Assembly: GCA_016808115.1 (NCBI GenBank) | Contig: JAEQBH010005424.1 | Location: 1 to 64,000 of the forward strand | Reading direction: 5' to 3' | Length of the DNA: 64,000 nucleotides | Source: Tetrastigma voinierianum | Lineage: Eukaryota > Streptophyta > Magnoliopsida > Vitales > Vitaceae | Part shown: in pieces, positions 59,328 through 64,000 of the stretch | How the letters are laid out: the number at the start of each line of letters is the position of its first letter | Position numbering within the stretch: the stretch's first letter is position 1 | Position numbers and translations under genes: made by a program | The notes under the pieces: generated by a model | Database searches by the model: none | Seen by the model: only the letters and a program-made list of their open reading frames with translations | What the model was told of the DNA's origin: nothing

Positions 59328-62175
59328 TGTGGCGCCCCTAATCGAGGTTTTTTTTTTACCATTGTCTGATGCAGCCAGCGACAAACCAACACATAAATTG
59401 CATGCCTAATATATATATCGTACTGCTTCAGCCACACGGTCTAATGCAAGGCGAAACCATAGTGCCACCGCACATTCTGACAGTGCCATACCTTTGTTGC
59501 GACATAGAGCGCTATGTTGCGACATGGAAAACCCTATGTCTTGGAACTTTCTATTGCGACGTAAGAATACCCTGTCATGACAGCAAGAGCGAGTCGAGGC
59601 GAACTACGTACGCGACATAAAAATACTCTATCGGTGACATGAAACTCCTGACGCTTGACCAAACGTCATGACATAAAAACGCTTTGTCGTGTGAAGGAAA
59701 TCCTGCCAAGACCCCGAGCTTTGTGGCGACCTAAAAATACTACGTCGCGACAGCAATTATCTTCACCTTAACCCGACTGTTGCGACATAAAATATTTTAT
59801 CATGACGTAAAAAGCTCTGCAGTCTTGTTCCAAATTCCGTCGACATAAAAACAGCACTGCTTCCGTAACACTTTCAAAATCAATACCAAGGCGAGCTTCT
59901 TACATCGCGACACAAAAATACTACGTAAGTGACAGCAAAAACGATCATGACCAAACTACGTCGTGACGCCCAAAGCTACTTCTGTGCGTGATAGAGAAAT
60001 CCTTTACTAAGACGAAATGCGTACGCAACCGGAAGGGTGCAACACTGGCACCTCGGTGGTGAAGTCATCACCGGTCGCGACGAAACCTCTTGTAGCGACA
60101 TTGTCGACGGAGAAACAAACTGTGTGACATGAAAATCACGATGTCTAGACGAAACAGCGCTTGTAGCGAGGAAACCGTGTTGCGACATGGAGCTAATATC
60201 AGCGACATCGGACGAGAAGCTCTATTGCGACGGGGAAACCTATCGCGACCTAAACTTACCCCCAAAGCGCAATAGCTTTGTGGCATTTTCTGCTTGCACC
60301 TCGACTTTTCCCAAGACACTCTAAGTTGCCACGATAGCCTCGGCATAATGAGACAACCATACAGGAAAAGGCACGCCAGTGTATTAACAATTCAAAATGA
60401 GTTTTATTACAACTCTTTTTCTTTTACATATGAAAAATTGGATACTTGATCCCGATCTTACAAATCATAATAAGCCATAATGCGAAGCGCCTTTGTAAAT
60501 AAGGCTTAGGATGAGTTCCATCTACAGGTGAGACCTCGACACACAGGAAATAATTTCCCGTGATGGGGTGAGCATTAGCCGGAGTGAAGAGTGCCACTCT
60601 GAAGTACTTCCGCTTTAAGTGCACGATATGTGCCATGATTCAATAATTACAAACACATTGAGCAACAACATATGCATTTATACATGAATTCTCACGTGTC
60701 GTGCCGATATCAGAGCCTCCAGCGACTCCCTCACATGCATATGCCTGTGACAGAAAAAAAAACGCTCATTTCCCAAAACAAAATATTTTTTGTTTATTTT
60801 ATTTTTCTCATGACAGTCTCGAAAAATCGTTTTATTCAAAAGCCATGTGTCTTTTATGGGTAACGAACTTTCAAGGGTTTCACCGTAGGCGTCATACACC
60901 TTCCGACACTTTCGCGGACTTTCACCGCCGGATGCATATGTCTGACCAAGAATATAGGCCTTTCACTTGAGGGGGTGTCTATCCCTTCTTGCTACTACCC
61001 GACACAAAATTTCAAACCGTGCGACTCTAGGACATTGTCCATTTTTTGAGCCCACCGTTTTTCTGACTCAGGGTGTTCTTTCATGCCATGCACTCACACG
61101 TTTCACGCGATGTCCGCATTTGCATATGCAAATCACGATACCATTATGCTATTTCATATTACATGTATATTAGAGCTACATTCTTGTTATAGTTCATGGA
61201 CAATCATATCTCTGACATACAATTTACATCCATAATAACCGTATAAATATCCATGATTTCAACATATATTCTGCATGATTTTTCACTTGCATCATTCGAT
61301 CAAAGAAACAACACATAAGCGGATCTTTCGTATTCGGACAACGGTACCGCAGTTCAATATAACTCGGTCCATGTCCATCAGCGACACACTACGAAAATAA
61401 TCAGCGCTTTCGATAAAGCGACGGACGAGCTGGCGTTTGGTGTAGTTCGAGGGTAAGAAAGGACACAAGAAATTGGTGTAATTCCTGCTGGTTTGATCAC
61501 AAATGTTCTTGAAATAGCCCCATCATTATGGCTACGCTTTGAACAAGGACCCCAACCGGGTAAGGGGAGAACCCCTACCTCGCCCGGAGTTGAAAACTAC
61601 GAGATCTTAATTTTCCATGAAGCTCTCATTGCGTAGATAAACTTTGCCTCTTGCTTCGACGAGTTTTGATCGTCGCTTTGTCGGAGATCTAAGGAAGTGT
61701 CACCAATCGCTCCTCCGTTCCTCTCCCCCTTTCTTTTTCCTTCCTTTCCATCTTTTCATTCCTCCATTCTTATCCACTACTTGATGTTTCTTTGGGGGTG
61801 TGACACATGGCTCCCATGTGTCCCTTTTTTGTTTTTGCCTTTTGGTGACCAGTGTCATCTACAAACCATAAACCAGTCATTGATCTTTAGACCACACTGG
61901 TCTCACTATGTAGCATTTTCACATCTCCTATTTTAAGTCATGATGTCATGTGGCGCCCTGCCACACGTTGTCATGCCATTTACCTGTATCACCTTAAACT
62001 ACGTGAAATTTCAACCTCCACCAAATTAAGCGCAGTCGTTAGGGTAATAAACTCTAAGATGATTATTAGTAGGATTAATTAAATCCCCAAGGGTTTGGAA
62101 AATTTGATTTTCCACATGTCTCATGGCAAATTACCCACCTATTTTAGAAAAATTGAATTTTTCTCGGATTTTACA
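59328..62175 (-). repeat. Element A right (5') LTR
   Basis: 2,848 bases, homologous to 38,996-41,951, with the CGACATAAAAAC repeat block at about 59,480-60,250. It ends TTTTACA directly before CACTA at 62,176-62,180. Confidence 0.9.
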
Positions 62176-62180
62176 CACTA

Positions 62181-63121
62181 TAAGATGGTTTGTGCTTCCG
62201 CCGAGCAGCCCAGGTTACTGGAAATGCTGCCAGTACCATAATGATTTTTGTGACAATGCGGGCATTTAGATGTTTCACATCTTGTCGATTGAAGTACCTA
62301 GGGCAGATATCATTAGCCAGGTCCTTGTCCTACCTCTAGTAACATAACTATGTACTAATTCAACTTGAGACTCTCCTGTTCTTTTACCTAAAAAGGAACC
62401 ACCTATAGAGGACTTTCTCTCTAAATTTCTTTCCCAACTCATAATTTCAAAATTTTGATTTTCACCCATGCACGATTGATGAAATTCACTACGCATTGAC
62501 CTGTATTTGTGAGGTACCTTTTATAGACTTGGCTGCAGATGCATCCTCAAATTGTCTACAGCGGAAGGTTTCAATAGGCGGATTACATTGCATACTTCTT
62601 GGTAGGCTAAACTCTTTCTCATACTACCTTGTCCAGTTCCCGCATTTCTGTATTGGAAAATCTTCAGCAAGTCTCTTTATAGTCACGGGTGACAAACTTT
62701 GTCTAAAACTCTTGGACAAAGAAGTCCCATGTAATTGGGTTTGGAAGCAACAGATTTCTTAAAACTAACTTCCACCAATCATAAGCTGAACCTTGCAGTA
62801 GTGAGACTACATAGCCCGTTTGTTGCGGGGATATTACACTTTATCAGGCCATTTTTAATTTCTCAACCAAAGGCTTCAGCTTTATCGAGACTCTTCAAAC
62901 ATACCATGAATTCTTCTACTCTATGCTTTCCTTCTGAGAATCAATGAGCTCTTGGGGCGTGAGTCGATCTAAGACACCATATCTTGAGACATTTTTAACA
63001 ATGCTTCGGTTAACACGTGTTCACTTATAGCTGACCCAGATGGACTAGAGACCGATGGATCAAGAACCATAGGATTGATGCTTTCAGCTATTTCCTCCAC
63101 AGCTTCCTAGGATTGGTCCAT
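62181..63121 (-). pseudogene. Element B gag with zinc knuckle, broken
   Basis: From a likely ATG at 63,121 the minus strand passes through SAYDWWKLVLRNLLLPNPIT with WDFFVQEF (about 62,700-62,800), the conserved gag core of Ty3 elements. It reaches CPHCHKNHYGTG at about 62,235-62,270, a CCHC zinc knuckle whose last cysteine is replaced by G. Stops and frame changes occur throughout. It is the 5' part of B, separated from protease by element A. Confidence 0.8.
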
Positions 63122-63152
63122 TCTAGTCAATATACAAAATAAGGACATCCGC

Positions 63153-64000
63153 TGTAAAACCCGAGAAAAATTTAATTTTTTTTGAAAATTGGCAAAAACA
63201 GTAAAATTGCCGAAATGGTTCAGGGAAGCATGGAAATTTTTCTAGATCTCGGATAATGACGGTTCACCTCATATGCAGCGAAGAGAGAGAGAGAGTCTAG
63301 TTTACTCAAAATTTTCGTCGAATTAGAGATAGTGAGTTTTTCGATTTTTGGGGCGTGAGTGTTCGATGGACCCCCAGCGGGATTTTGAGAAAAAATTCTC
63401 AAAAGTGAAAAATGAATTAGTAAAGTTCATTTTAAAATAAAATGAAATTAAACCCAGACAAAAATAAATTGTTTCGGGATAGAAACGAACCCAGATGGGT
63501 AGTGGACACGTGGTGCAACATGGGCCACATGTCCAACTTAAGTAAGTTGGACAAAAGGGGTTAAAAAAAAAGAAAAAAAAAATCATTTTTGGGGGAGGAG
63601 AGACCAGATTCTGGTTTGGTCATGAGAGTAAGAGGGGGAGAGAAAAGAAAAAATAAATAAAAAAAATCAAAGCTTCTCTTTTCGATCCAAGGAGTTTCGT
63701 CAATCGGAATTTATCTCGACCAAGGTGAAGTTCATCTCGGCCGAGAATACGGCGTGGTGCAAAACCGGGATTTTGCGCAGGATTCAAGCGGGGGATTCGG
63801 AAATCAAAGGTTTCGGGTTTAGGAAGTGTCCACGGGACTTCCTAGATTTTCTTCTACGCTCCAAGAGGTAGGGATTCTTCCTACTTTAGTTTGATATACT
63901 CAGAGGATGGTTTGGAGGTTGGGTTTGATCATTTAGAAATTTGAGATGAAACTGTTGACAAATTAATGGGTTATGGGAATAGTGCCATGTTTTGACCCTA
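63153..64000 (+). mobile_element. Element D: start of a plus-strand LTR, running off the window
   Basis: The sequence TGTAAAACCCGAGAAAAATT at 63,153 matches the sense-strand start of LTR A (TGTAAAATCCGAGAAAAATT read on the minus strand from 62,175), but in the opposite orientation. It begins only 32 bases from the gag ATG of B with no primer site between, so it is unlikely to be B's own LTR. Later sequence has no coding signal. The right end is outside the window. Confidence 0.6.

Larger units (their letters stand above)
38996..62175 (-). mobile_element. Element A: Ty3/gypsy element, minus strand, interrupted by C and H
   Basis: LTRs at 38,996-41,951 and 59,328-62,175 start TGTAGCC/TGTGGCGCC and end TTTTACA on the plus strand, with exact CACTA duplications outside. 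The interior on the minus strand holds the primer site, leader (with solo LTR H), gag, protease (split by C), reverse transcriptase, RNase H and integrase, then the polypurine tract. Without C and H the element would be about 10.7 kb. All coding parts are broken. Confidence 0.9.
28247..63152 (-). mobile_element. Element B: Ty3/gypsy chromovirus-type element, minus strand, interrupted by E and A
   Basis: On the plus strand the left (3') LTR starts TGTAACGCCCC at 28,247 and ends GATTACA at 35,894. E is inserted inside it. A polypurine complement and integrase, RNase H, reverse transcriptase and protease follow to 38,990. After element A (38,996-62,175 plus its target duplication), gag continues from 62,181 to its ATG at 63,121. 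The order fits gag-pro-RT-RH-INT on the minus strand. The right (5') LTR is not in the window, because a different LTR start (D) appears at 63,153. The left flank ATGGT lies inside element F. Confidence 0.8.

Noticed and set aside
38991..62180. CACTA (EnSpm) DNA transposon suggested by CACTA at both ends
   Set aside because: CACTA here is a direct five-base duplication outside LTRs that start TG and end CA, not an inverted terminal motif. The interior encodes gag-pol, not a transposase.
63153..63600. Right LTR of element B
   Set aside because: It does not start TGTAACGCCCC like the left LTR of B, lacks a primer site beside it, and matches the sense start of another LTR family. Kept as a separate element D, with moderate confidence.
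1..64000. tRNA, rRNA, organellar insert or endogenous pararetrovirus
   Set aside because: I looked for tRNA-like cloverleaf boxes, rRNA cores, plastid or mitochondrial genes and caulimovirus-type coat/movement motifs and saw none that I could support.

Overview
This window is nuclear DNA of a flowering plant, probably a woody or large-genome eudicot; the species cannot be named from the sequence. The evidence is intron-bearing plant genes with GT-AG sites (phosphatidylinositol 4-kinase gamma and a CRLK2-type receptor kinase), AT-rich spacers, plant L1-type LINE tails, Ty1/copia and Ty3/gypsy elements with initiator-Met-tRNA primer sites, and an Athila/Tat-type LTR with its own primer site. 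I found no intact protein-coding gene: every recognisable coding region, host or transposon, carries frameshifts or stops.

Left part (1-26.6 kb), gene-bearing but decayed. An AT-rich spacer is followed by a promoter-like stretch, two 5'-UTR exons and a broken PI4K-gamma reading frame (4,881-6,710, +). A second broken gene, CRLK2-like, lies on the minus strand (8,750-18,187). Seven exons can be placed, all with usable splice sites. Its first intron holds a deleted Ty1/copia element (12,130-14,965) and a 5'-truncated LINE with a 17-base target duplication. Two tiny LINE-tail insertions (22 and 16 bases) sit in intron 2 and just upstream of the ATG. MITE-like inverted repeats, a possible 5' exon near 20.4 kb, two larger LINE fragments and AT-rich spacer follow.

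Right part (26.6-64 kb), one nested retrotransposon pile. An Athila/Tat-type LTR plus primer site (F, 26,616-28,190) is cut by a minus-strand Ty3/gypsy element B (28,247 to beyond 63,121). B's left LTR is split by E (29,067-34,944), an LTR element without recognisable coding sequence, flanked by the duplication GACAT. B's gag/protease region is split by A (38,996-62,175, Ty3/gypsy, minus), flanked by the exact duplication CACTA. A's protease region is split by C (45,140-55,140, Ty3/gypsy chromovirus, minus; flanks AAGTC/AGTCC). A's 5' leader holds a solo LTR H (56,756-59,270). A plus-strand LTR start D (63,153) cuts B's leader and runs off the window. The order of arrival is therefore F, then B, then E, A and D, then C and H.

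No host pathway can be rebuilt here. The window records gene decay and repeated retrotransposon insertion. Many frame breaks in the gene remnants look like one-base changes in homopolymer runs, so consensus error may account for part of the damage.
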